Source of the DNA: Cocos nucifera
Lineage: Eukaryota; Streptophyta; Magnoliopsida; Arecales; Arecaceae
Reading direction: 5' to 3'
DNA length: 64,000 nucleotides
NCBI GenBank assembly: GCA_006176705.1
Contig: QRFJ01003316.1
Location: 248,001-312,000, forward strand
Shown: positions 1 to 11,090 of the stretch, one piece after another
Position numbering within the stretch: position 1 is the stretch's first letter
Layout of the letters: the number at the start of each line of letters is the position of its first letter
Made by a program: the position numbers and the translations under genes
Notes under the pieces: generated by a model
The model's input: the letters and a program-made list of their open reading frames with translations, nothing else
Databases searched by the model: none
Told to the model about the DNA's origin: nothing

Positions 1-268
1 ATTATATGTCCTAACTAGAATGGATATCGTGAAGCCAAATCTCATCACACCTTTTGGCAATTGATAAATTGCCTTAGTAAAAAAATAATGAAAGATAAAA
101 ATAATTATAATATGTTAAGTATTTTAAAATCTATAAAGATTTTTCATTTATGTCCACCTAATATTTTGTAATACATTAATTACATATATAACTCACCATC
201 AAGTAGGAAATGATGGGTGAAATACAGGTGTGGTATGGATTTTTTTAACCCAAAATATGGATCAATAT
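1..268. other. AT-rich sequence downstream of the peptide gene
   Basis: This is the 3' flank of the minus-strand peptide gene. It is AT-rich and I see no coding frame, repeat or terminal motif. No AATAAA-type polyadenylation signal is obvious close to the stop codon. Confidence 0.4.
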
Positions 269-669
269 TTAATATATACAGCAACAAAGTTCATAAAGTG
301 GTGCCACACATTGTCCTTTTTCGTATCCCAAGCTGTGGCAATGATCCATTACAACTTTTGGTCTCCACGTCGCATAATGCAATACAATAATATCTTGCTT
401 GTGCCCTGTGACAACAAAATAATTTTTGAATTAGCATGAACATTTATACTTGTGAGAACAAATATTTAGAAAATCTAAGAAAAACTAAGGTGTGCTACAT
501 TAAATATTAAACAAAAGATAATGATGCATTTTAAGGCCTTAATGTCCACATATTCTTTCAATTTTCTATACTGAAATATAAGAAGAAGCATACCATAAGC
601 AAAGAACATAGCAAGAACTATGATGGCCATGAAAATTTTATTGGCATTGGAAGAGGAAGAGTAAGCCAT
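269..669 (-). CDS. Putative secreted cysteine-rich peptide, two exons
   Basis: The proposed gene has exon 1 at 669-594, a 188-bp intron at 593-406 and exon 2 at 405-269 (TAA at 271-269). The donor reads TATG|GTATGC and the acceptor TTGTCACAG|GG after a T-rich tract. Exon 1 is 76 nt, and splicing joins G to GG to make an in-frame glycine at residue 26. The product is 70 residues. It begins MAYSSSSNANK, followed by the hydrophobic stretch IFMAIIVLAMFFAYG, a typical signal peptide. The mature part has cysteines at residues 48, 58 and 66-68 (C-x9-C-x7-CCC). An intron close to the signal-peptide junction and a short Cys-rich second exon are common in plant defensin-like and related secreted peptides. 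I cannot assign a family. Without splicing the frame runs into the intron and stops at 475, giving 64 residues. Expression is unknown. Confidence 0.5.
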
Positions 670-714
670 ATCAAATTTCTTGATCTAGTCTAAGAATATG
701 TGTTAGGGGGTCAA

Positions 715-721
715 ATTTATA
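715..721 (-). promoter_or_regulatory. Candidate TATA box for the peptide gene
   Basis: The minus strand reads TATAAAT about 46 bp upstream of the proposed ATG at 669. A start site about 30 bp downstream would leave a very short leader. The spacing is plausible, but AT-rich DNA yields such matches by chance. Confidence 0.3.
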
Positions 722-1008
722 TTTGTCCAAAATATTTCTTTTGTTGAGTAATAACAATTGTCTAAATGGAGGTTTTGTTTCCTTTAATTGCCATTAGACA
801 TTATTTATTGGGTTATTGTACCAATAGTTTCTTATATCTTAATAAGATGATAACATTTTATTTTATTCGATTTCTTCATGGAATCTTAATTAATATCGCT
901 GGATTAAGTGACTTGGAAGCCATTATTCTCTAACATATTTAAAAACAATAGGGTCCATTAAATGTTTTGATAGGCACCCTTCAAAAATTGAATAATGGGA
1001 AGAGGGTG
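722..1008. other. Upstream flank of the peptide gene
   Basis: AT-rich DNA between the peptide gene and the Athila-like insertion. It probably holds the gene's promoter, now cut off from more distal sequence by the retrotransposon. No other feature seen. Confidence 0.35.
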
Positions 1009-1013
1009 ATGGA
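1009..1013. repeat. Target-site duplication, left copy (ATGGA)
   Basis: ATGGA directly precedes the TG of the 5' LTR and is repeated exactly at 9386-9390 after the CA of the 3' LTR. Confidence 0.85.
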
Positions 1014-2608
1014 TGATAAGTATCATAAATTCATCAATAAAAGCATTAATATATTAATTAATTTATATTTATTTTTAAAAATTAATAATCAATTTATATA
1101 TATTTTTAAAAAACTAATATTTTTATTAATTAAAAATTAATTTAAAAATAAAAAAAAAATAAAATTTTATTATCAATAGAAAGAAGTCATTTTTTTTATC
1201 ACAACGAAATAAGTTTGAAGCAAATCAGAGCTAAAATGGACTAGATATAAATTTTTTAAAAAATAATAATAAAAATAAAAAAAATGGCTCAGTCGGTTCA
1301 TCAAGCCAAACCACAAAGCCAAGTCATGCCATAAAAGCTGGCTAAGCCGCAGAAGCTGCCAACCAATTCACGAAATCTGGCATGGACCACCAACTTAGCA
1401 AAAGACGCCCAATCATATGCTATCACATGGTGGACCAAGACCGCTGAAGGGTCTATAGAAAACTCATCATGGCGTGTAGGGGCAAAATGGTAATTTCACT
1501 AGGCTTGCCATGCGTTGATTGGTTGCGGTCTACGGTGCAGTCGGTTTATGCGATTCACATGAACAGTAATGGCACCATCGTGCGGTCTAGGTTGATTGCG
1601 GTCCAAATCCAACATCTAAGGATTTTTCCTATTTTAATTCGAATTTAGCCATCTCCCAGTGCAATCGGACAGCTGTGAGCCTTCCAGACAGCAATCCAAT
1701 GGCCTAGAAACCTTCACACCTAAAACACCCAAAACAAGATCCAATGGCCCGATCTTCTCTAGATCAACTTCATCGGATGGTCATAAATTAATCAAACCTG
1801 ATTTGGGCTTTTAAAACTCCATTTTTGACGATTTTAGGACCGTTTGATCCCCATCTAACATCTGATGGCCAGAGTTCACCCAAGAGAGCATAATTCATCT
1901 AGATGCTATTTTAATTCGAATTTTACTCAAATTTCTCCATATTTTGATAATTAAAATGGCTCTTATTCTCATATTGCCTACAACAAAAGACTCCAGTCCT
2001 CCAATATCTATAAAAAGATCCCAGGCCATCAAATCAAAGCATCTTCGATCATGGAAAGAAGTTTGATAAAGGTTAGAGTCATGCTTAGGTTAGAGGCTGC
2101 TTCAAGAAAATGGGTGCTACAAAAAAGAGCTGGCTTCTATACCATCTCAATGCCGACATCAATCCAAGATCAGAGATCAGCCGCTTTTATTTTTTTTAAA
2201 ATTTTATATATTTAAATTATAAACTTTTAAATTAATATAAAATTTATTTTTATGCTTTTTAAATTCATGCTCTTTATTTTTATTATAATTTAATTTCTAT
2301 ACTTTAATTATTACTCTTTATTTTATTATAATTAGATGCTAAGATCTAAATAGTAGATCTTAGTACCAAATTTTTCTTTTCATACTATTTAATTTCTACC
2401 TTTTATTTTCTATTTTTTGACTCCAAATTAATTTTCAACAATCTTTTTTTTCTTTCTCTTTTATAAAATCAAATATTTTAAAACTAAAATACTATCTTCT
2501 TTGTGGATTCGACCCAACTCACTGCTTTCTACCTATTTTAAATTATTTAAAAAATTAAAATTAAACTGATAAATATGGTATCTTAACAATAACATCATAC
2601 TCTTATCA
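1014..2608 (+). repeat. 5' LTR of the Athila-like element
   Basis: A 1595-bp LTR from TGATAAGTATCAT to TCTTATCA. It is colinear with 7903-9385. It keeps an 88-bp stretch missing from the other LTR; that stretch lies between CATCGGATGG (1771-1780) and CATCTGATGG (1859-1868). Confidence 0.85.
2009..2017 (+). promoter_or_regulatory. TATA box in the 5' LTR
   Basis: TATAAAAAG lies in the LTR, and the counterpart TATAAAAAT sits at 8796-8804 in the 3' LTR. Position and conservation fit the element's RNA polymerase II promoter. Confidence 0.5.
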
Positions 2609-2610
2609 AA

Positions 2611-2635
2611 TTTTTCGCACCGTTGCTAGAGAAGA
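2611..2635 (+). promoter_or_regulatory. Primer-binding site of the Athila-like element
   Basis: TTTTTCGCACCGTTGCTAG begins two bases after the LTR. It resembles the Athila-class primer site (GGCGCCGTTGCCGGGG type) with substitutions. I do not assign the tRNA. Confidence 0.5.
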
Positions 2636-4108
2636 CAAGAGCGTTAAATTTTTTTTGATTTTTTTAATTTTTTTATAAATTAATTATAAATAAACTTTTA
2701 ATTTTTTTATTTTCTATAAATAGTGCTTACTAACTTTTTCTTCTTTATTTTACAGAAAAAAAGAGAGAAAAAAAGAAAAGAGCAAAAAGATTAGGGTAAG
2801 GAGGAAGCTTCCAATCCTACTTGGTGAGATCTATCCTAACCCTATATTTTTTATTATTATTTATTTTATTTTTAAATTAATTAAAAATTATCCACTTAAA
2901 TCTAATTAAAAGCTTCATGACAAGATTAAAAATTCTAATTGCTTAGAGCATGCATTTTATTTCTTATGATGATTGCTGGAGGCGAGGTAAGCTTCTCAAG
3001 ACTCAATTAATTGCATGCATCTAATTTAAATTGCATAGAATCCCAAGCTTGAAAAATTTTTTTATGCATATTCATATTAAACCAAATTAAGATACAATCC
3101 ATTAAACAAGATAAGGTAGAAATTTAATCATCCTTTCGTAACCCACAAATAACCAACCAGCATCCTGCATTGATCTAAGCCTTTAAATTAAAATCAATTA
3201 GACATCGATTCTAGGAACTTGAGCTCATTAGGACAAGAAATTCTAAAAGTTGGATCGGGTTAGGGTTAGTCAGTTTAATTGGTGTCTAAGGCAAGTGCTT
3301 CAGGGATGATTGGGCTTAAAGGAAGATGGTTTATAAATGATTCTGTTAGCTTACCTGGCCAAGCATAATTGGTGTCTAAGGCAAGCAACGGTGGAGCTCC
3401 CACCAACCTTACACTTATCTAACCAGTTGATTAGCTGTTCTTACACTTTGAGGGCTTGAAGGTGACCTTGGTAGTTAGAAGCTATCTAGATCTAGAACAA
3501 TCCTTAGTTAGAATTGTTTGCCTAACTTAATTGCTAACCAATATTAAACCTAATTAAAACTAATCTTCTCTCTCTTCTTAGCTCTAGGACTTCTTAGGAT
3601 CTCTTCTTTAAAACTCCTCTTTCTTTCTTCTCCTTTTCTCCTCTTCTCTTAAAAAAAATAAATTTAAATAAAATAAAATAAAATATATTAAAAATAATAA
3701 AAATTAAATAATTAAATAATAAAAATAATTAAAAATTTTATAATAAATAAAAATTATAAAAAATAAATAAAAATATATAAAATTATAATAAAATAATAAA
3801 ATCATTAAAAAAATATTATTTTTTTAAAAAAATAATAAAATAATAATAATAAAATTTAAAAATTTCTAAAAAATCTAAAAAAATAAAATTAAAATATAAA
3901 AAATTAAAATATAATTAAAATAATTAAAATAATATAAAAATAAAAAAATCTAAAAAAATTCTAGACCATACATTAGGGTTGCACTAGGATACACACGATA
4001 GAAAATTACTTTACCTGACCTAGTTAAATCCAATCATGAAATTAAATAGCTAAAAATATTAAATCCAATAACTAAATGACTAAAAATTTTACAGATCCAC
4101 CTAGATAG
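2636..4108 (+). other. Leader of the Athila-like element
   Basis: A non-coding leader between the primer site and gag. The stretch from about 3640 to 3960 is almost pure A/T built of short AATAAA/ATTAAA-like words. A near-repeat, TTGGTGTCTAAGGCAAG, occurs near 3280 and 3368. No reading frame is supported. Confidence 0.55.
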
Positions 4109-4547
4109 ATGAAGAAATATTTTATTTTTTGTACCTATAACCCATCGAGTTGCATCCAGTTATCTAATATCCATGCTACCCACTATGAGATCAAGCCGAC
4201 CATAATCCAGATGCTCCTATCTTTCTATGGAAACATCAATGAAGATCCTTATAAGCATCTAGATGAATTTTTAGAAATCTACTCTATGGTAAAAATCCAA
4301 AATTTAACTAATAATGCTCTTAGACTAATTTTATTTTCTTTTTCATTAAAAGATAAAGTCAAGTACTGGCTTGGCATAATAGAAAGACTAATTAAAACTT
4401 GGGCTAAATTGTAAAGTAAATTTCTTAAAAAAATTTATTGTATAGGTCGAACCAATACCATGAGACGAGCTATCACTGAATTTGCTCAGCTTCCAAGAAA
4501 ATAAATTCACGAGTCATGGGAGAGACTTAAGAAACTTCTTAGAAAAT

Positions 4548-5161
4548 GTCAACCTAGAAATCGATCACTGATCCAATTTGAGTACCTCTATGGGATAGAC
4601 CTCAACAGAAAACTATTGAGTAACAGCAACAAGTGATTGAGTTTAGTAGTTCCTCATAGAAAATTATTGACTCTAGAGATATGGTAATATGGAGAAGACA
4701 AAATTGTTTGAAGCACGCACAGAATCGAAAGCGCCCCTTGTTTCAAATAGAGGATGGGTTATTCACATTTAATTTGATGGTCAGAGGCGAATTGAAAGCT
4801 AAGCAATAGTAATTAAGATCCCCCGAGGGAAAAAGAGAGATGTCTCCTATGGTCTCAAGAAGAAAATGATCCTATTTGACCGCTGTACATTGCTAACATC
4901 AGGAAATAGAACAATCGCGAATTTCGTGTAACTGGCCAAGTTGCTAAAGTAGCTAAAGTAGTGATAAATCCTGTCAGTAAAATGGGTCCTATGGAAAGTC
5001 CATCGATTCCCAGTCTCCAGTGAAAATCAAAAATATCTATCCATTTATAATCTTCTTCCAATTGGATTAATGGATCATCCAATTGGAAATGATAACAGAA
5101 TGCATAGGTTGTTAGAAGGAGTTCTAATAAGCATATACAAATAGTATACCATCTAAACATC
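4548..5161. other. Nuclear insertion of plastid DNA, two joined segments
   Basis: The gag frame stops matching after LLRKC at about 4547 and resumes at about 5162. The insert has two parts. About 4548-4848 reads like intergenic DNA of the plastid inverted repeat near ndhB, an assignment from memory. About 4849-5160 is ndhD on the minus strand. In plastid genomes these are not adjacent, so the insert appears to have been joined from two pieces. The ndhD part is still open, suggesting insertion long after gag began to decay. Confidence 0.65.
4849..5160 (-). pseudogene. ndhD: Plastid ndhD fragment
   Basis: About 100 codons of the plastid NAD(P)H dehydrogenase subunit 4. Diagnostic stretches are RWYTICICLLELLLTTYAF, FHWRLGIDGLSIGPILLTGF and LFYFLMLAMYSGQIG. 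They come from the N-terminal part of the protein; the family is about 500 residues, so most is missing. The subunit is a proton-pumping membrane component of the thylakoid NDH complex. This nuclear copy has no start from its own gene, ends at a rearrangement joint near 4849, and is certainly non-functional. The open frame reflects recent transfer, not selection. Confidence 0.85.
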
Positions 5162-6670
5162 TTATTTCCTCATAGTGACAAATAGTTCAAGCTTTCTATG
5201 AGGGTTTAGGAGATCATTATAAACAAATGGTAGATGCATCCTGTGGATGTGCATTTATGAATAAAAGTGAGGATGAAGCCTATGCCCTATTTGAAATCCT
5301 ACGTAAAAATTCAATCAACCATGCTTCATTATCTTTCTTCCAAAAATGGGCAGGGATCTATGAATTTAAACATCCAGAATCTAGTTCTAAGACTGACTTG
5401 AATCAAATAAATAAATTAAATTTTCTTGCCCAAAAATTAGATCAACTCCTAATTCTAGGTAAACAATCTCCTGCATAATTCACATCATCTTCAATTATTA
5501 GGAGACTTGATCAATCTATGCTAGCCCAACCTATCATGTGAGTGAATATCCTATGGCTGCACAATTTTCACTTTTCATCCAATAACAAGCTCAAGCTGTG
5601 CAAGGCTACCCCAAGCCGATTAATGATCTTTTTTCAAACACGTAAAATCCAAATTGGAGAAACTACTCTAATTTTTCTTGGATACCCCAACAGACTCAAG
5701 CTCAAATCCAAATTTCATCCATTTATCAAAATAAGCCCTAATATCAAAATTATACCTATAATAGTGGTCAGTCTACTCAGCTATCATATTATAATCAACC
5801 ATCATATCCACCTTCTCAACAGATCAATCTAGCTAACGATAGATTTAATTAACTTCAATAATTAATTCTGACTCAACAATAATCTATCATCGGACTAAAA
5901 GTATAAATAGGATAACTAGCTAAGTCTAATATGAGAAGAGAACTAGATCAATTGCTAAACCAACCGAATCTTATAAATAACCCACCTATTGTCCATCAAC
6001 CACCTGGACCTAATTATCAATCTGATGTTCCACTTAAGAATCTTCAATTAGAAAATGTTAAAGTAACTTCTAAACTTAAGAGTTATAGGATTCTTATGAA
6101 ACCATATCAAGACTAGGTGAGAGAGGCTAGTACCGATGCTAATCAAAATAAAAATTTAGAGGTACAGATTAGTACTGAGACTAATCATATAGAAGAACCT
6201 GAGTCCAAAACTAGTACTGATGCTGGTTTCAGTTTAAATGAGATAGATAAGGAAAAGCAGAGAAAAGATGATTTTACCCGAGATTTATAAACCAAAAATC
6301 CTGTTCCCTTCAACCCTAGAAGCTGGTTCTTCTTATAAAAACTAAAAGGCATGTAATGAAATGTCAACGAAGTTATTTGAATAATGTCATATTAATTTAC
6401 CTCTAGAACTAAAATTGCCTTTAGACATCCTTCCAGTACTCATTACATCAAACTTAACTCCTAACCTAAAAACTCAATTTATGAGTATTTTAGAAGAACA
6501 AATAGGAGAAATTCTTAACAAATAAGGGTCTAAGAATGGTGTCGCATCCTATGTCCCCAAAATTCAAAATGAATACATCAATAATGGGATAACAAACTAT
6601 TTCCCTGCGAATGGCAATCCAAAACCATTGGAATTTATCAATTTAGTATATAACATAGGATAGTAAGCTG

Positions 6671-7885
6671 AATTATGTTTGACTGAAGATGGTAAACTTA
6701 GTGCTTATTGGGAGGCAACCCAATATTTAATTTTCTTGCATCTAATTTATCTTTTTAATTTTTTTAAGATAATTTGAAAAATTTGGAGGGAGAGCCCAAA
6801 TTTTTAAAGACATATAATGGACCATCAAAAATATATTAAGTTAGGTATATTCTTTCTTATTCTTTATTATACTCTTTATTTTTTCTTCTCCATTGAGGAT
6901 AATATCGATTAAGTTGGGAGGAAAGAATAATAAAATTTTTTAAATTTTTAAGCCCTCGAAGAAGTTAGTATTTAGTATTTAGACACTCGATTATGCTAAA
7001 GAATCAAATTAAACTAAGCATTTTTTAAAAAAATTAATGCATAGATTAGAGAATTTATGAGATATTAAGGGATCAAAATTTAAGAAAACCCAATAAAGAG
7101 ATAAGTCTAGAATATAAATTTTTTTTTTAGCACTTTTGATTTTTTTCTATCAGCATCAAAAAAGAGTCTACTTTTATGGACTTGTGCAGGATAACTATAC
7201 ATTTCTTCATAAAAAAATAAATAAAATAGTTTCTAAGTACTTCTCATGGAGTAACCGGACCTCTTTGCCTAAGTAAGTTTAAGTTTCACATCAAAAAATG
7301 GAAAAGATGAAGAAGCTCATTATAAAGCTAGTCTTAACTTGTAGCCTATTTGATTTGAGCTAGTAAGCTCGAGAGATATTTTATACCTAGTGCCCTAAAG
7401 TCAACTAGTTTGGAAGTCATTAGCCCAAGACTCACTACAAGGATCAAATAAAAAGCTTAAGAAATTAAGACACTCAATAGTGATACAATGTTAAAAAAAT
7501 AAAAAAATAAAAAAATAAAAAATATATATATTAATTTTTTATCAAGTAACCGAATCTCGTTACCTAAGCAAACAATGATATTCGCATCAAAAAGTGGATA
7601 ATACAAAAAAATTTAATAAATAAAGGGCAAAAGTAGTAATACATTTGTCCATATGAAAGTTTAGATAATTCAGAGATAAAGACAAAAATAATTTAGAAAA
7701 AATTTTAAAAAATTTAATATTTTTTACTTAATTTTTTTATTGATAAGTATTAATATCCCAATAATATACCTCACTTATGCTCTACTAAATATCAATGGCC
7801 ATTTTGAAACTATTTGGATAAAATTTGAAACTCTAAAATTAAAAAGTATCTAAAATTTAATTATTTCTTTACTCGAGGATGAGTA
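6671..7885 (+). other. 3' untranslated region of the Athila-like element
   Basis: No reading frame is supported. TTGGGAGGCAACCCAA lies at about 6708-6723. A purine-rich motif in GATTAAGTTGGGAGGAAAG at about 6907-6925 resembles the true polypurine tract near 7890. The rest is AT-rich with short degenerate repeats around 7240-7270 and 7550. Confidence 0.5.
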
Positions 7886-7887
7886 AA

Positions 7888-7902
7888 GCTTAAGTTGGAG
7901 GG
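7888..7902 (+). promoter_or_regulatory. Polypurine tract of the Athila-like element
   Basis: CTTAAGTTGGAGGG abuts the TG of the 3' LTR. It would prime plus-strand DNA synthesis. Confidence 0.65.
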
Positions 7903-9385
7903 TGTAATAAGTACCATAAATTCATCAATAAAAATATTAATTAATTAATTTATATTTATTTTTAAAATTAATAATCAATTTATATATATATATAATTAAT
8001 ATTTTTATTAAATAAAAAATTAATTAAAAATAAAAAAAATAAAAAATAAAATATTATTACCAATGAAAAGATCTTATTTTTTTATCATAATAAAATAAAT
8101 TTAGAGTAAATCGAAGCTAAAATGGATTAGATATAAATTTTTTAAAAAAAAATTAAAATAAAAAAAATGGCTCAGCCGGCTCATCAAGCCAAGCCAAGCC
8201 ATTAAAGCTGACTAAGCCATAGAAGCTACCAGCCAGTCCATAAAACTAGACATGGACCGCCAGCTCAGTAAAAGATGCCCAATCATATACTACCATGTGG
8301 TGGACCAAGACCGCTAAAGGATCTACAGGAAATTCATCACGACGTATGAGGCAAAATGGTAATTTCACATGGCTTGCCATATGGTGATTGGTTGCGATCT
8401 ATAGTGCAGTCGATCTATGCAATCCGCATGAACAATAATAGCACCATTGTACAGTCTAGGTTGATTACAGTCCAAATCCAATGGCTGAGGTTCTTTCCTA
8501 TTTTAATTCGAATTTAACCATCTCCTAGGGTGCGATTGGATAGCTATGAGCCCTCCAGACAGTGATCCAATGGCCCAAAAAGCTTCCGACTTGATTAAAA
8601 CATCCAGAACAAGATCCAATGGCCTGATCTTCTTTGGATCAACTCCATCTGATGGCCAGACTTCACCCAAGAGAGCAGAATTTGTTAAGATGCTATTTTA
8701 ATCCAAATTTCACTCAAATTTCTACATATTTTGATAATTAAAATGGCCCTTAGTCCCACATTGCCTGCAACAAAAGACTCCAGCCCTCCAACACCTATAA
8801 AAATAATCTCAGGCCATCAAATCAAAGCATCTTCGGTCATAAAAAGAAGTTTGATAAAGGTTAGAGCCATGCTTGAGCTAGAGGCTGCTTCAAGGCAATG
8901 GGTGCTATGAAAAAGAGCTTGCTTCTACACCATCTCAATGCCAACGTCAATCCAAGATCAAAGATAGCTGCTTTTATTTTCATTTTTTTAATTTTATGTA
9001 TTTAAATGATAAACTTTAAATTAATATAAAATTTATTTTTATGCTTTTTAAATTCATGCTCTTTATTTTTATTATAATTTAATTTCTATACTTTAATAAT
9101 TACTCTTTATTTTATTGCAAGTAGATTCTAAGATCTAAATAGTAGATCTTAGTACCAAATTTATTTTTCTGCATCATTTAATTTCTACTTTTTATTTTTT
9201 ATTTTTTGACTTTAAATTAATTTTTAAAAATATTTTTTTATAAAATTAAAAATTTTAAAATTAAAATACTATCTTCTCTATGGATTTGATTCGACTCACT
9301 ACTTTCTATCTATTTTAAATTATTTAAAAAATTAAAATTAAATTGATAAATATGGTGTCTTAACGACAATATCGTGCTCTTATCA
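7903..9385 (+). repeat. 3' LTR of the Athila-like element
   Basis: A 1483-bp LTR from TGTAATAAGTACC to CTCTTATCA, colinear with 1014-2608 but lacking the 88 bp described there. Many differences are C/T or G/A. Confidence 0.85.
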
Positions 9386-9390
9386 ATGGA
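9386..9390. repeat. Target-site duplication, right copy (ATGGA)
   Basis: Exact match to 1009-1013, directly after the CA of the 3' LTR. Confidence 0.85.
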
Positions 9391-10680
9391 AAAGAAAATA
9401 AAGATAATTTTAATACCATCGATGTAACAAGAAGATATGATTTAATCTTTTTCCATTATATTGGACTCTTAATATCTATTAGTTACTAGTCATGATAAAA
9501 ATTATTTTGAGAAAATTTATTGATTTTAAAGATTATTGTGATTTCTGTGGAAAGAAATATACACTCGAGTGGCATGTATAACTTAATAATCTTTATGGTG
9601 ACGTCTTACTTTTTATTGGTTTTATATTTTAAAAGTTGCAATTTACGATCGTGGGATAGATATCATGGCTAAAGTAGTGAGGCATGAGCCTGCACCCTTT
9701 TTGGTGAACTAAGTCTCAAGTCAAATTTCTTTCATCATGTTTCTTCAAGCCTTTCTTTATAAGATCACGTAAATCAAGAAACATTCTTCTAAATAACCTT
9801 TTATCTAAAGCATCAGCTAACAAACATCTTTTAAAAAACATAAGAACTAGCAATTTGACTCTAGTTAGAAATTGTGAGCATACCATTGATAGAAGTTATA
9901 CAACCATGACAATGATTATAATAAAAAAATATTTAGACACCTTTGCTTCATGTGAATGAAACAATTAAAAGCATTGATGCTTGCAATACATATACCAATT
10001 TGGCTAGATTTGACAACCTCTCGCTAAGTGCTCATAAAATTGATTTCTCTAGTTATGAAATAAAAATCATATGTGAGGAGCTTACTGCTATCCCTAATGC
10101 TTTGGAAGTATTAGATTGGACGAAAGTGAATTGAAGGATGCATCAAGATGGTTCACAGCATCGATCTTCAATCCATTGAGGTCCCAATCTAACCACTAGA
10201 TATATAGTTCATATGACAGTTCATGCATTGAGACATTAAGGCCTCTATCTATATGATTATGTGCATGAAAATTTGATAGCTACTAATATTTTTGAATTTA
10301 TGTTTTGAAAATAAAATTTGATCATGTTTGCGTACCGACTAATGATTAATTATATTTTGACTATTGCATCCAATGTTGTCACATGAATTATCTATTTGAG
10401 ATACTTATTGCTTATTGGGTTATCAATCTCATTATTCTCTTTTTCTTTTTTTAGATATAGATACTTAGTTATGAATGTAGGTACTACTTTGAAAATTAGA
10501 AATAAGTTTTGAGAGTATCAACATAGTTTAGATTTGGATTTATTATTATAGTTTATAAGACTATTTTTTGAGGTTCAATGAATGTTGAACTTTTGAATGT
10601 TATTTTTCAGTTGGATTTGTTAGTTAATTAAATTTCATCTTTTAGTTATTCAAATTATCTCCTTTGTGATGCATATGATA
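9391..10680. other. Unassigned AT-rich DNA
   Basis: No coding domain, LTR edge or tandem repeat recognised. The longest open stretch is a 63-codon frame at 9943-10134 with no family resemblance. In the pre-insertion chromosome this joined directly to position 1013. Confidence 0.4.
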
Positions 10681-10786
10681 TCGTGTTGGGATAACTTGCA
10701 TACTTACAGAGAGTATTCTCCACAAGCATGGGTAGTTGACATGAACCCTTGATTCACGATCTCGGATGGGTGTGTGCGATAATTAA

Positions 10787-10800
10787 TATGATATCAGAGC
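10787..10800 (+). promoter_or_regulatory. Possible initiator-Met primer-binding site remnant
   Basis: TATGATATCAGAGC is one change from the TGGTATCAGAGC string used as primer site by many copia elements. It follows text (about 10725-10785) resembling the 3' part of a copia-type LTR. No complete LTR or partner could be delimited. Confidence 0.3.
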
Positions 10801-11090
10801 ATAAGTGAAAAAATTATGATACATAAAATCAAATATGAGTGTTGGTAGGAAGGCACTAGGGGAATTGAGATGATAACTAATATTAATTTTGACATAACTT
10901 AGAAACTCATATTTGAGATAAGTATATTGATGGATTTGAATCAGAGTACACACCGGAAGCATTGTGGTTTAATTTTTTTTCAAGCTGATCAGAATAATAA
11001 TCTGATTCAAGTGTGTCTACCGCCTATAAGTCACGACAAATGTTAGCCCACTCTTCGTAACAAACTCCATGTGGTCTAAACGGCTTATTA

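Larger units (their letters stand above)
4109..6670 (+). pseudogene. gag: Athila-like gag pseudogene
   Basis: The first open block (4109-4414) carries the retrotransposon gag core, with NEDPYKHLDEFLEIY and LFSFSLKDKVKYWL. The same frame continues through stops at 4412-4414 and 4502-4504 with RTNTMRRAITEFAQLPRK and HESWERLKKLLRKC. It is then cut by plastid DNA at about 4548-5161. Gag resumes with SFYEGLGDHYKQMVDASCG and NKSEDEAYALFEIL, then a Q/P/N-rich part (for example KAVQGY-like and NWRNYSNFSW words near 5600-5690) spread over several frames. A further N/P-rich block lies at 5931-6116. The last part, to about 6670, has no family match I recognise. Gag would form the virus-like particle; this copy is broken many times over. 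Confidence 0.65.
1014..9385 (+). mobile_element. Athila-like Ty3 LTR retrotransposon without pol
   Basis: An 8.37-kb element bounded by LTRs beginning TG and ending CA and by a perfect 5-bp duplication. The order is 5' LTR, primer-binding site, long AT-rich leader, decayed gag with an inserted plastid fragment, untranslated 3' region, polypurine tract and 3' LTR. The gag core (IKPTIIQML, NEDPYKHLDEFLEIY, LFSFSLKDKVKYWL), the primer site of the form CGCACCGTTGCTAGAGAAG and the tract TAAGTTGGAGGG are what I associate with the Athila lineage of Ty3 elements. I find no protease, reverse transcriptase, RNase H or integrase. It therefore looks like a non-autonomous, gag-only or deletion derivative. 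Confidence 0.8.

Noticed and set aside
3250..3275. Telomere-like GGGTTAGGGTTAG
   Set aside because: Only two units, within the leader of an LTR element.
4849..5160. Functional ndhD gene
   Set aside because: Only part of the N-terminal region is present, inside a retrotransposon gag, in nuclear DNA.
5542..5832. 96-codon frame inside the Athila-like gag
   Set aside because: The Q/N/P-rich gag text runs in a different frame here; this one is a shadow.
10681..10800. Complete copia LTR
   Set aside because: Text resembles an LTR end with a primer site, but no LTR start, partner LTR or duplication could be found.
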